Shown: one piece after another, positions 25,095 to 36,100 of the stretch
Layout: the number at the start of each line of letters is the position of its first letter
Position numbering within the stretch: position 1 is the stretch's first letter
DNA from: Nostoc sp. UCD121
Lineage (GTDB): Bacteria; Cyanobacteriota; Cyanobacteriia; Cyanobacteriales; Nostocaceae
Length of the DNA: 64,000 nucleotides
NCBI RefSeq assembly: GCF_014222285.1
Contig: NZ_JACKZS010000001.1
Location: forward strand, 62,001-126,000
Direction of reading: 5' to 3'
Translations under genes and position numbers: made by a program
The notes under the pieces: generated by a model
The model's database searches: none
Told to the model about the DNA's origin: nothing
Seen by the model: only the letters and a program-made list of their open reading frames with translations

Positions 25095-26476
25095 TGGGAT
25101 AGCTCTGGAATAAAATTAACATTGCAGGCGAAATTAGTGAATTACCTTTTCGGAATTCACTGCGACTTGGTTGGAAGCACTATCAGATAAATATAGCGGT
25201 CACATTTGAGTTAGTACAGAGATTCCACACCCCCCAACTCTTAATTAACCAATCTCTGTTAAGCTAGAAAGCACGAATTACAACTAAACCAATCCATATT
25301 ATTGCCCAATAGCAAAATGGCCCGACTGGTTGCCAGGATATAGTATTTCAAAAACTAGATTGGTTTTCTGTATCTTTTGCTAATCTAGCCAATCTAACAG
25401 TAACTCAAGTGCAACAGATAGACTATTGGCTCTCGCCCATCAGTCACAAAAGTATCATTGTTATCCGTATTTAGTAACCTAAAATTGCAGATACTTTAGT
25501 TCTCTTAGAAAAGTTTTTTTTGCTCCTCATACTTAAGTCTCAAGCAATCAAAATCTCCAGTGCTGTAGACGAAAAAGCTCCTCTAGCAAGCCTTTTATGG
25601 ATTTAATAGCAATGTTTTGGTTGCCATAACTAAAGTTTTCAGGTACTTTTGCTAGAAGTTTATTCTTGAGGGAAACTTCATCAAGAGAAAAAGTATTATT
25701 AAAAACTAAGCATTCAAAAAGCCCAATATCTTACTTAGGTCTTGAGCTTGTAGAGCAACTCTTAGTGTTGGGACTGGGCAAAACTATCAATTGCACAACA
25801 AGAATGGGAAACCTCCGACCAAGGATGAGTTAGCTGGCAATTGTCGCCCTAATGGTGTGTGGTGAGATGCACAGGCGACCAAACCAGCAGAAGGGAATCT
25901 CTTCATAAGTACTGGAAACGGGTTCTAATGTTGTTTGGGGCGAAATATTCACCCGGCACAATTTGAAGTGACAAATTCAAGAACTTACAGCGAAATTCTT
26001 GATTAGTAGTACATACCTGCAAAATAGCTATTTCCTAGCTAGATGGTAGATAACAAGTAACGTACTCACTAAAATTTAGATTACTATAATTTTCAAAAAA
26101 AGTTAGAAGAAATATCTAAACTTTATGATCAATCACTAAAGTAACCATGAAAACTAATTAATATTATCTTTCAGTATTTTTTTGATCTAATATCCGGGAA
26201 GGTTGAAAATGTACAGTAAAAGATACTTTTGCCTGCTTATTTAATTACACTTAATAGATAAATGAATCATTTTATAATAGCAATTTAACTGAAGAATCTC
26301 AAGCTTTAAAAGTCACAAATATAAATACAAAATTGCTTGCGTAGGCGTAGCCCGTCTTAAATATTGCATTCATTAACCCATAAAGTATATGTAGCAAAAA
26401 GACGCAAAGAATTTCTTTGCGTCTTTAGTGTGAGATTTATAAGTAGATATTCTCACCGTTATAATTCTCCATCTAC
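25095..26476. other. 1.4-kb region without an intact gene
   Basis: The longest gene-free stretch in the window. Some parts read like protein for 40-50 codons then stop: plus strand about 25310-25473 (FQKLDWFSVSFANLANL...) and about 25485-25605 (LVLLEKFFLLLILKSQAIK). The part 25730-25960 is richer in GC than its surroundings and could be a remnant or an RNA. The right third is AT-rich with a terminator at its end. I cannot name a source gene. Confidence 0.4.
26398..26426 (-). terminator. Terminator of the four-helix membrane protein gene
   Basis: Perfect 12-bp stem aaagacgcaaag / ctttgcgtcttt with a 5-base loop; on the minus strand it is followed by more T (five in a row). It lies 50 bases after the gene's stop. 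Confidence 0.85.
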
Positions 26477-26968
26477 TTAAACTTGCTCCCGCCAGCACCA
26501 GCTTAAAAGCGTGCCACCAGCCACCAACTTAACTACTTCCAGTACCCAATAACTACCGTGTAGTAAATTCATTGTCGATGGAATAGCAGATGCTGCTTCA
26601 AATAGGTTTAGCTGAACTCCTATGGCGCACATTTGTGGAGTCAAGAAATAGGTGTCAAGCACAGCTATAGTTAGCAGCAGCCCAGATAAAATAATACTGC
26701 CAATGCGCCAGTGATATTGGGTTTTACCCAAAGCTAATGCCCCTGTCAATACTACAGCAGCAGATAATAATTCCATCCGATTGAAGTTCCAAAAAATCGT
26801 ATAGCCCGCTGTTGTAAAACCAGCTTGACTCATCATGCCAGAAAGATAAAGGCTAGGCATAATTACCCAGTCTAAAACTAAACTAGCACTGAGCCAAAAG
26901 CCCAAAGTCAATATTATAGCGGTTTGCCAAATTGGTCGTTTGAATTCAAGGCTAGAAATAGCAGTCAT
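26477..26968 (-). CDS. Four-helix integral membrane protein (DUF4149-like)
   Basis: 163 aa from the ATG giving MTAISSLEFKRPIWQTA; a longer frame adds 22 residues without support. Four hydrophobic segments: TAIILTLGFWLSASLVLDWV, MELLSAAVVLTGALALG, IGSIILSGLLLTIAVLDTYF and VLEVVKLVAGGTLLSWCW. The pattern resembles DUF4149 membrane proteins of cyanobacteria, but I hold this loosely. Function unknown. Single gene with its own terminator. Confidence 0.7.
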   Translation of the reverse strand: MTAISSLEFKRPIWQTAIILTLGFWLSASLVLDWVIMPSLYLSGMMSQAGFTTAGYTIFWNFNRMELLSAAVVLTGALALGKTQYHWRIGSIILSGLLLTIAVLDTYFLTPQMCAIGVQLNLFEAASAIPSTMNLLHGSYWVLEVVKLVAGGTLLSWCWREQV

Positions 26969-27238
26969 AAAATAATTGCGTGTGTTGTATTTCTTAGTTT
27001 CTAACTTCACCAGCAGTTTGACAAGAAATATCAACTAACCTTTACAAAGTGACTTATCTTAATTGATTCTTAATCCAACCCCAAGATTTTTTAAACTTAA
27101 TTGAGAAATATTAAGATATTTTAAAAAATAATTTAAGTAGATTTTGCTTCTTAATAAATACTCAATTTTTCTTGAGTTTCCAGCCTCTGGCTGGAAATGA
27201 GAAAGATGATAATTAGTGGTTCGATTTAGCAATGTCAC

Positions 27239-29824
27239 TTATTTCTCTTGAAATGTCCAGACACCTTCATCCCAATCTGACTCTGTTGGAGGTGATTGTA
27301 ACCAATGCTGACAACGTAGAAGATGCAACATAGCAGCTTTGTCTTGGTTGTCTGCTGCTAAGACTAGGGCAAATTCAGCCCTAGCACGGTTAAAATCGCG
27401 TTTGAGATAATACTCGCGTCCTTTGTGATAATGCTCAATCACTTGCAATTTTTCGCTTTCAATCGGGTTGGAACGTAAACCCAGTAATTCATATATAGCT
27501 ACTGGCTCATTTCTGCCTTTGACACGAATGTAATCTAGTTCCCTAGCCCAAATATTATCTTGGCAGGGTTTAAAAGTGTTATGGCTAATAATAATGTCGC
27601 AACCATATTGTTTGCTGACACTTTCTAATCGAGAGCCAAGATTAACGCCATCACCAATGGCGGTAAATTCCATCCGTTTACTAGAGCCAATATTCCCACT
27701 AATTACGGTATCTGAGTTGATACCAATGCCGATTTTAATTCTGGGCTTATCATCTACATAGCGACGTTGATTAAATTCGTGCAGGCGAACGCGCATTTCT
27801 AAAGATGTTTGCACTGCCATCCAAGCGTGTTCTTCTAATGCCAGAGGAGAACCAAACACAGCCATGATTGCATCGCCGATGTATTTGTCAAGCGTGCCTT
27901 TATGTTTAAAGACTGCCTCCACCATTGATTCAAAATATTCATTGAGCATACTTACCACTTCTTCTGCTTCCAAGTTTTCTGTCAAAGTGGTGTAGCCGCG
28001 AATATCGGAAAATAAAATCGAAACTTCTTTGCGATCGCCTCCAAGTTTAGCATCATCTAATTTCAGCAGTTCTTCCGCTAATTCCTGGGTCATGTAGCGG
28101 TACATCGTACTCTTGAGCCGCTTTTCATCACTGATGTCTTCCATCACCACTAACGCCCCCCGGACTTGCTCGTTGTCGCTGGCATCGGCAATTGTGTTAA
28201 TGGATAAATTAATACTGTGCTGTTGTGTACCAGTTGTTATGAGTGTGCGATCGGGGTAATATTGCTGACGACCTTTTAAGTCAACCGCATGTAAAGCATC
28301 TTGGTACCACTTGCTAAAGTCACCTTCTTTGATACCAATGACATCATTAACTAATTTACCTTCTAAACGTTCATCTACTCCCAGCCCTAGCAAACGTTGG
28401 GCGCTTTCATTAGCGGCGATAATTAAGCCAGTTTTATCAGTGGAAACCACTCCATTGGAAAGACTACGCAGAATATCTCGTTGCATTTGTTCTTGTTGCT
28501 TGACTGTGGCAAACAACTGGGCATTTTGCAGCGCTACTCCGGCTTGAATATTAAAAGCTTCCATAAATTCTTCATCGTTGCGGTCAAAGCTAGCTTGGAA
28601 GCAGTCGGGAGCTTTGGGCCAATCAGCTGGATTATAAGCGGGAAAATCACCAGTTTTCTTCTTATTTACGAGCTGGGTAACACCAATCAGTTGTTGATCG
28701 GCGTTAAATACTGGCATACAAAGTAAGCTACAAGTGCGATAGCCATTTTGCTGATCGAGTTGTTTGGCTGTATCAGAGTCAGGATGGTGGTACAAATCAA
28801 AGGCAATATTCAGTTTCTTGCCAGAAACCGCTACTATACCCGCAAAGCCTTTGCCTACAGGGACTCGCAACTCTTTAGTTGAACCATCATCTTGGGTAAT
28901 TTTCGTCCATAATTGATGGCGATCATGGTCTATTAACCATAGTGTACTGCGATCGGCATTCATCAGTTCCTTGGCTTCGTCCATCACCCGCTTCAGGGTG
29001 TCTTCTAAGTCGAGACTGCTTTGAGAGAGGGACTTGATCGCCTTCATTAGAGCCGCCACTGCTCTTTGTTTTTGGGTAGCGACATAAAAAGAGCGGGAGG
29101 ATTCTAAAATTAGGCGAATTGAAGGGGCAAATTCTTGAAATAATTGTTCGTCACAAGAGAGAAAACCTTTGGTATCAACGCGCTCGGCAAGGGGAGCGGC
29201 GTGATTATTGCCAGATTTTAATTTATTCAGTAATTGTACTACTGCAACTAACTGCCCATGTTCATTTAACAGTGGCAAAGCCAACATGGTGTAGGTGCGG
29301 TAGCCAGTTCTTTTTTCTTGTTCTTGGGCAAAATGCGATCGCGGATCGTTATAAAAATCAAAGGGAATATTGATAACTTGTTTGAAAGTAGCGACTTCCC
29401 CAGCAATGCCTTTATTGGCGGGGATACGAATTTCTAAAGAGCGATCGCCTTCCCCCTCAGCTAAAATCGACCAGAGTTCTTGTTTTTCTTCATCCAATAA
29501 AAATATCGTTGTCCGGTCTGCTCCCAGTAATTCCCCGGTTTTCAGGGTAATCGAATGCAACATTTCTTGCAGAAGAGTTTCAAACCCCTGAGAATCCAGC
29601 ATTGATAGGGTTTGATGGACAATCTGTAATTTTTGCTCGACATCCTGAACGACCTGCTTAAAAGTATCCTGAGTCAGGGGAGCAAGAAACGTAGAAAAAT
29701 TTCCTTTCCTTGTGGCAAGAGCGCCCACAGGAGCAGAATTTGTTTGTAATTCGAGGTTTTCTTGGTTGTGAACACCAATAATCAAATCGGTGGTTTCCCC
29801 ATAACTTCCTTGATACACTGACAT
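27239..29824 (-). CDS. cyaB1: Adenylate cyclase, GAF-GAF-PAS-CHD (CyaB1 type)
   Basis: Makes cAMP. Order of domains: GAF-A (about 70-235), GAF-B (about 260-440), PAS (about 450-570) and a class III cyclase domain (about 595-780), then a TPR-like tail. Cyclase motifs are SILFSDIRGYTTLTE (metal Asp), GDAIMAVFGSP and EFTAIGDGVNLGSRLE. Both GAF domains carry the NKxnFDLYxHPD/NIPFDFYNDPR-type cyclic-nucleotide motif. Length 861 aa and layout match Anabaena CyaB1, in which cAMP binding to GAF-B activates the enzyme. Next to a giant hybrid kinase on the same strand, 327 bases away. Confidence 0.93.
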   Translation of the reverse strand: MSVYQGSYGETTDLIIGVHNQENLELQTNSAPVGALATRKGNFSTFLAPLTQDTFKQVVQDVEQKLQIVHQTLSMLDSQGFETLLQEMLHSITLKTGELLGADRTTIFLLDEEKQELWSILAEGEGDRSLEIRIPANKGIAGEVATFKQVINIPFDFYNDPRSHFAQEQEKRTGYRTYTMLALPLLNEHGQLVAVVQLLNKLKSGNNHAAPLAERVDTKGFLSCDEQLFQEFAPSIRLILESSRSFYVATQKQRAVAALMKAIKSLSQSSLDLEDTLKRVMDEAKELMNADRSTLWLIDHDRHQLWTKITQDDGSTKELRVPVGKGFAGIVAVSGKKLNIAFDLYHHPDSDTAKQLDQQNGYRTCSLLCMPVFNADQQLIGVTQLVNKKKTGDFPAYNPADWPKAPDCFQASFDRNDEEFMEAFNIQAGVALQNAQLFATVKQQEQMQRDILRSLSNGVVSTDKTGLIIAANESAQRLLGLGVDERLEGKLVNDVIGIKEGDFSKWYQDALHAVDLKGRQQYYPDRTLITTGTQQHSINLSINTIADASDNEQVRGALVVMEDISDEKRLKSTMYRYMTQELAEELLKLDDAKLGGDRKEVSILFSDIRGYTTLTENLEAEEVVSMLNEYFESMVEAVFKHKGTLDKYIGDAIMAVFGSPLALEEHAWMAVQTSLEMRVRLHEFNQRRYVDDKPRIKIGIGINSDTVISGNIGSSKRMEFTAIGDGVNLGSRLESVSKQYGCDIIISHNTFKPCQDNIWARELDYIRVKGRNEPVAIYELLGLRSNPIESEKLQVIEHYHKGREYYLKRDFNRARAEFALVLAADNQDKAAMLHLLRCQHWLQSPPTESDWDEGVWTFQEK

Positions 29825-30151
29825 AACTGGTATTTTATATAGCAGGATGAGATTTTAGATTTAAGAATGCGATGAAATTTATGTAAGTTGTGCTAAAAAC
29901 AACAATGCCTTGATATTATCCATAGTTTAATCGCTTGTTTAGCTAGCGTCATCCTGTGAATAAGGGTGGAAATTGATTACTAACAGCCATATCTGACCAA
30001 AACCCTTTCCCACTGACGGATAGAGATGATAAATAGAGGGTCAGACCCCTCTGATTTAACCGATAAAACAATGCTATCCGTATCTCTTAGTGAGCAGATC
30101 CAGTCTTCTCTCCGAGATGCTACGCAAACAAAGTAGGGCTAGTACCGATGA
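29825..30151. other. Gap between hybrid kinase and cyclase
   Basis: A small hairpin agaggg-tcagac-ccctct at about 30036-30053 and AT-rich sequence that probably holds the cyaB1 promoter. Nothing else seen. Confidence 0.4.
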
Positions 30152-33100
30152 CTACAAACTTTTAATTAATGATCCGATCGCCTTTACCAATTCTTCTGGA
30201 TCTACAGGTTTGGAAATATGTTGTTGAAATCCAGCAGTGATCGCTTGCTGATAATCCATCTCTCCAGCATAGGCAGTTAAAGCGATCGCGGGAATTGTCC
30301 CACCTTTCTCTGGTTTTAGACTCCTGATCTGTCGCATCAGCATATAACCATCCATTTCTGGCATCCCAATATCGCTAATAATCAAATTTGGCTGGGATTG
30401 ACTCAGTGCAGTTAAAGCTGCAATGCCTGAGGCTACAGCTGTCACCGTTGCCCCATATTGCTCCAGCATGAAAGGTAAGAATTCTCGCATATCTGCATCA
30501 TCATCGACCACAAGAATCTTTAAGTCAGATAAAGGTAAGGACTGATCTGGCAGCAGTGAGGAGGTATTTATTTTATCTTTGATTCCTTTACTTTCATCCT
30601 GTAAACATGGAAGTCTAACAGTGAAAGTTGCTCCTTTTTCTTCGCCCAGGCTTTCTACTTGCACAGTTCCCCCATGAAGTTCAACAAGATGCCGGACGAT
30701 CGCTAATCCTAAACCTAAACCGCCAAATTTCCGGGTTGTGGCCCCATCTGCTTGACGGAAATAATCAAAGACGAATGGTAAGAACTCAGGTGCAATCCCT
30801 TTCCCTGTGTCAGTTACGCAGATTTGTACCTGTGAGCCAACCTGCCCTAATTTAATTTTTACCTGTCCTCCACTAGGAGTAAACTTAATGGCATTGGAAA
30901 GAATATTCCAAATGACTTGTTGTAATCGATTGCCATCACCTAGAACTGTACCGGCACCAGATTCAAAAATTGTCTGAATCTCAATGGATTTAGCCTGTGC
31001 TGATAAACGCACTGTTTCGATCGCAGCTTCAATGACTGATATCAAATTAATCGGGCCGAAGTTGAGGTTAAGTTTACCCTGAAGGATGCGGGAAACATCA
31101 AGCAAATCTTCAATTAATTGGGTTTGTAATTTGGCATTGCGCTCAATAGTTTCGAGGGCGCGATCGCTTGTTGCTTGGTCAAGTTTGCGACTCCGCATCA
31201 GCTTTGTCCAACCCAGAATCGGGTTAAGCGGGGTTCTTAATTCATGGGATAGCACAGCTAAAAATTCATCTTTGATGCGGTTTGCTGATTCTGCGGCGTT
31301 TCGCGCCGTTCGTTCGGCTTCGTAAAGGTGGGCGCGAGCGATCGCTTGGGCGCATTGTTGAGCAACAGCCAAGAGAAAGGCTTGATCTTCTCCACTAAGT
31401 TCTTGAAGTTGAATAAATCCTAAAGTGATACCTCCAACTGCCGAACCCTCTACCATTAATGGAATAGAAATCCAGGCATCAATGTCATATTGGTCATAAG
31501 CTTCAGCTAGATGAGGGTAACGAGCTATTCTATTTTGTCTTGATTCAGCCCAAGCAGGTTGTCCAGTCCGCACAGCTTCGGCTAAAGGCGAAGGTGAATC
31601 AATAGGAAAATACCGCCAAGCGTCTACCAAATCTTGCTTATAGCCAACCGCCCGCACAATTTCTAGTTCAGTCTTGTTTTCATTCAGCAAGGCGACGAGG
31701 GCTGAACTGGCTTTTAAGGCAGCCATGCTTTGCTCTACAATGACTTCAGATACTTGGGCTGGTGTCAGCGATTCTGAAAGGGCAGCCGTGATGGATTGGA
31801 GACGGGCAATGCGCTCTAGGGCTTGCTCTGCGGTTTTTTGTGCTTGCTGTGCTTCTTGGTAAAGGCGGGCATTATCAATGGCGATCGCTGCTCGATGGGC
31901 AATATCTTCAGCTAGTGACAAGTCAGATGTGCTGTAACGACGTTCTGATTCTGCTGTAAAAAAGGAAATTGCACCAAAAATTCTTTCACGTGCCATCAAG
32001 GGCAATATTATACAGGACTTTAAACCAATTTCACGTATAATTCTTAGATGTTCTGCATCTTGGATGCCTTTTGCTAATAGTGCATCTGAGATTTCAGTTA
32101 CCATTTCAGCAATTCCTGTACGCAGTACTTTTGGCACGCCTCCCGGTTCATCCAACTTTCTCGGATAACGCTGATGAAGTTCCCAACCGAGTTTAACTTT
32201 CTCTGGATCTCGGTGAGCAACTGCTACCCGATTGATTGATTGGTTCTCTTGCAGCAGATCAACACTGCACCAATCGGCGAAGTAAGGCACAACTAAGTTT
32301 GCCACACTTGCTAGCGTGCTTTCGTAATCGAGGGAAGAAGCGAGGGTTGCACTGACTTGAGCCAAAAATGCTGCTCGTTGCTGATCTGCTTCTGCTTCTA
32401 AACGGGCGGTTTGCTCTTGAATTAGTTGGATACGTTCGGCTTCAGCTTGTTTGCTATCTGTGATATCAAGCACAACACCACTCATGTGTATGGCTTTACC
32501 TGCTTCGTTGAAAAAGGCTTTTCCCCGGCAGGCTAGGTAGCGGATACTGCCGTCATCCCAAATAATTCGATATTCTAAATTATGCTCTACGCCCTCATTA
32601 ATTGCTCGACTCAACGATTGAGCCAGCAATGGGCTATCATCTGGATGCAGACGAGCTAAAATTGCTTCAGAAGTTGCAACAAAAGTTTTAGGTGTTAACC
32701 CAAATAATTGATAAATTTGCTCATCCCAGTCAAACAAATCATTGACGATATCCCAACACCAAACACCAATTTTGCCAGATTTCAATGCCAGGTTAAGCTG
32801 TTCTTGGCTTTTTTCTAGACCTTGATAAAGACGAGCATTTTCTAGAGAAATAGCAATTTGAACTGTCAAAATATCTAGTACGGAAAGCTTTTCCTGTGTA
32901 AAGGCGCTGGGGATAAGATTATTTTCTAAATATAAAATACCAAGTAATTTTGACTGACGCGCGATCGGTAAACAAAGTACTGATTTGGGTTGTTTTTGGA
33001 TTACATACTCATCTCCAGAAAACATATTTTGCTCAGTAGCATTCTGCAAAATCACTGTTTCTTGAGTTCGCTGAACATAATTGAGCATTGATTGTGGAAT

Positions 33101-36100
33101 AACTTGTGAAATTTCGCCATCAAATACGGGTCGAGAAACATTGAGTTTTTCAGCCTGAAAATTAACCTTAGCTTCTACTTCTATGACCAATTTTTGCTCA
33201 TTTTCAAGCAATAAATAACCGATTTCTGCTCCTGCTTGCTCGATGACAATTTGCATTAATGTCTTCAACAACCGCGAAAAAATAATTTCACTAGATATGC
33301 TTTGAGAGGCTTTAACTACTGATAAAAAGTCTAAATTCTCGCCTGTGGTAATAAATGTTCCGTTAGAAGTAAGCTGTGGTTGTGGCAATAACTGAGGATA
33401 GAATTCTTCTAAGTGCTTAACTTTAGCAGATGCCTCCCAGCGCAGATATGAATTTTTCGCTTCTTGCAAGTAGGTTTTGGCAATTAAATCAAACTCTCGC
33501 TCCAAGTAAAACTTAGCGCCTAGCTCATTAGCCAAAGCTTCATATTGCACAAATGCCTGCTCACGAGCTGAAGCAATTGATTGATCATACAAGCGCATTG
33601 CTTCTAAGTCTCTACCTTGAATTCTAGCTATTTCAGCAGCTACTAATTGAGACTTGTGTAAGAAGTTTTCAGGGCAGTGGTAAGCCCAGTATTGCAATTG
33701 TTGCTGATGGGATTCTAGAGTTAGCAAAAACTGTTCTTGCTCTATAAAAGATACTGTTGGATAAAGAGCCGTTAAAGTCAGTGAGTAATATAAAATATAA
33801 TCTGTTTCAATGGGTAATGCCAGTGTTATAACGGGAAGTTGGGATAATTTTAATACATAATTTAGTGCTTCTGCATACTGTCTATATGTAAAAAAGATAA
33901 TTAATTTGATAATGTGATAAAAAATAATTCCACTAACAAAACCTGCATCGGTAATAATAGATAAAGCGTAGGATTCATCAAATTCATCATTACTTAGAGT
34001 CAAAGTGTGGTGAGTCAGTCCGCGCAGATTCATCAGCAACATCTGCTGTAGTCTGATTGTCTGATAGACAGCCTCATGTTTAGACTGGCGGGCGAATACA
34101 ATGTATTTATCTAAAGATTTATATGTATCTGAAAGCGGAGAGCCTAATTGGATAATTTGCCACGAGCCTTGATAACCGTTGTAGTTTGCCATTGTCACAT
34201 CGCCTGCTTCCACACAGCCAATAAATCCCCGTTCTAAAAAGGGAATATCGGTAGCAATATGATTACGCCAAACGTTAATATGACTTCCATGAATGTGTAG
34301 AACAACTCCTCTAAGTTTCAAGTCGTGAAACTTTTCATTCAATTGAATTGTCATTTCAGAAAATGCGTAGCCTGTAGGAATATCATGGAAGATAGAAACC
34401 AATAACATGGCATACATACTGTAAGCGAAACAGGAATCTTCCGTATTCCCAAACTTGAGTGAGTAGTTAACTGCTTTCAGTACGACTAAAGGAAAGAGAT
34501 GAGGTCTACCAAGATAAGTAGGTGGGCCCAAAGTCGTCAACAGACTAATTACTGTTTTAATATTGGGGTCTTCGATTACTAAAGCATTAATTAAATCAGA
34601 GACTTGTCTGTTATCTAGATTAGTTGATATCTGGTTTCTTTCAATTGCGATCGCAGCTTGCACTTCCTCGTTTGAATCAGGGAATTTCACCCCAAAAAGT
34701 TTTAAAGCTTCTAATCCCAATGTCAGCGCCTCTTCATATCTACCCGCAACTTGATAGAGTCTGATTTGCAGCATGTAAATATTAGATTTTTCTACATGAG
34801 ATTCTGCTTTGAGCAATAGTAACTCAAATAATTGTTCTGCTTGTTCTAAATTTCCGGTTAAAAATTCACACTCAGCTAGTTCTCTAAATAAAGTAAATGT
34901 TTGTTCATATTGTTCTATCCAGGCATTTTCAGCTAAAAGATTCATAGCAACGCTAAATAGTCTTTTAGCAGGAGTGTAAGCTGTAGATGCTTTTGCTTTC
35001 TTCGCAGCGATTAAATTCAATCTTACCAATTCATCTTTTTCTGTCTGGTCAATAATTAGATTAACCGCGAGATTTAGTTGATTGACTAAATCAAAAATTT
35101 GCTCGTTTACTTGTTCATGACTAGAATTTTTCAGCAAAAGTCGCCCAATCGTCAGATGAACTACCGACTTTGATTCATCAGCAATTAAGGAGTATGCAGC
35201 TTGTTGAACTCGGTCATGATAAAAACGATAGTTTCTACCAGTAGTTTCATCTGACTCTATGGGGATAATTAATCCTCTTAAAATTGCTTCAACAAGGGCA
35301 TTTGCTGTTTCTTGAATAGATTGTTCACCAACGATCGCTAAAACTTCTAGATCAAAGCGATTACCAATACAGGAGGCTAATTTAAGCACTTCTTGAGTTG
35401 CGGCTGGTAGCTTTTGCATCCGCCCAATCATCAAGCTGACAATATTATCTGTAATACCTAGGGCTTCAATCTGAGCTAGATCCCATTGCCAAATCCGATA
35501 TTGGGGGTCGAAATTTAGCAGATTTTCTTGATGCAGTGTTTTCAGAAATTCATTGACAAAGAAAGGATTACCATCAGTTTTTTGGATAATCAATTGAGCA
35601 AGAGGTTCTACTCGTTCTGCTGAACTATACAATGTATCAGCAATCAATTGATTTACATAAACAAGATTTAAGGGAGTAAGAATAATTTCAGTTTTTCTTA
35701 CTCCCTGCTGGCAAATCTTCTCAATCATTAAACTAAAGGGATGCACAACATCTACTTCATTATCTCGATAGGCTAAAATAAAGCAGAGATAATGGATACT
35801 AGACCCAGTAATGACGGTTTGAATTAAATTTAAAGTAGCACTGTCTGCCCACTGCATATCATCTAAAAAAACAGTGAGGGGATGCTCCTTTTGCGAAAAT
35901 ACGCTGATAAAATTCTGAAACACTAAATTAAATCGATTTTGAGATTCAGCAGGCCCCAACTCTGGTATAGGTGGCTGTTCGCCAACGATTAATTCAACTT
36001 CTGGAATTACATCGGCGATTAATCTACCATTGTTCCCTAATGCTGCTTGTATTCGCTTTTTCCAATTGGCAAGTTGATCTTCAGGCTCCGTTAAAATTTG

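Noticed and set aside
25730..25960. Idea that this is RNase P RNA, tmRNA or a group II intron
   Set aside because: The conserved motifs of these RNAs (such as the gaggaaagtcc box of RNase P or a domain V hairpin) are not present.
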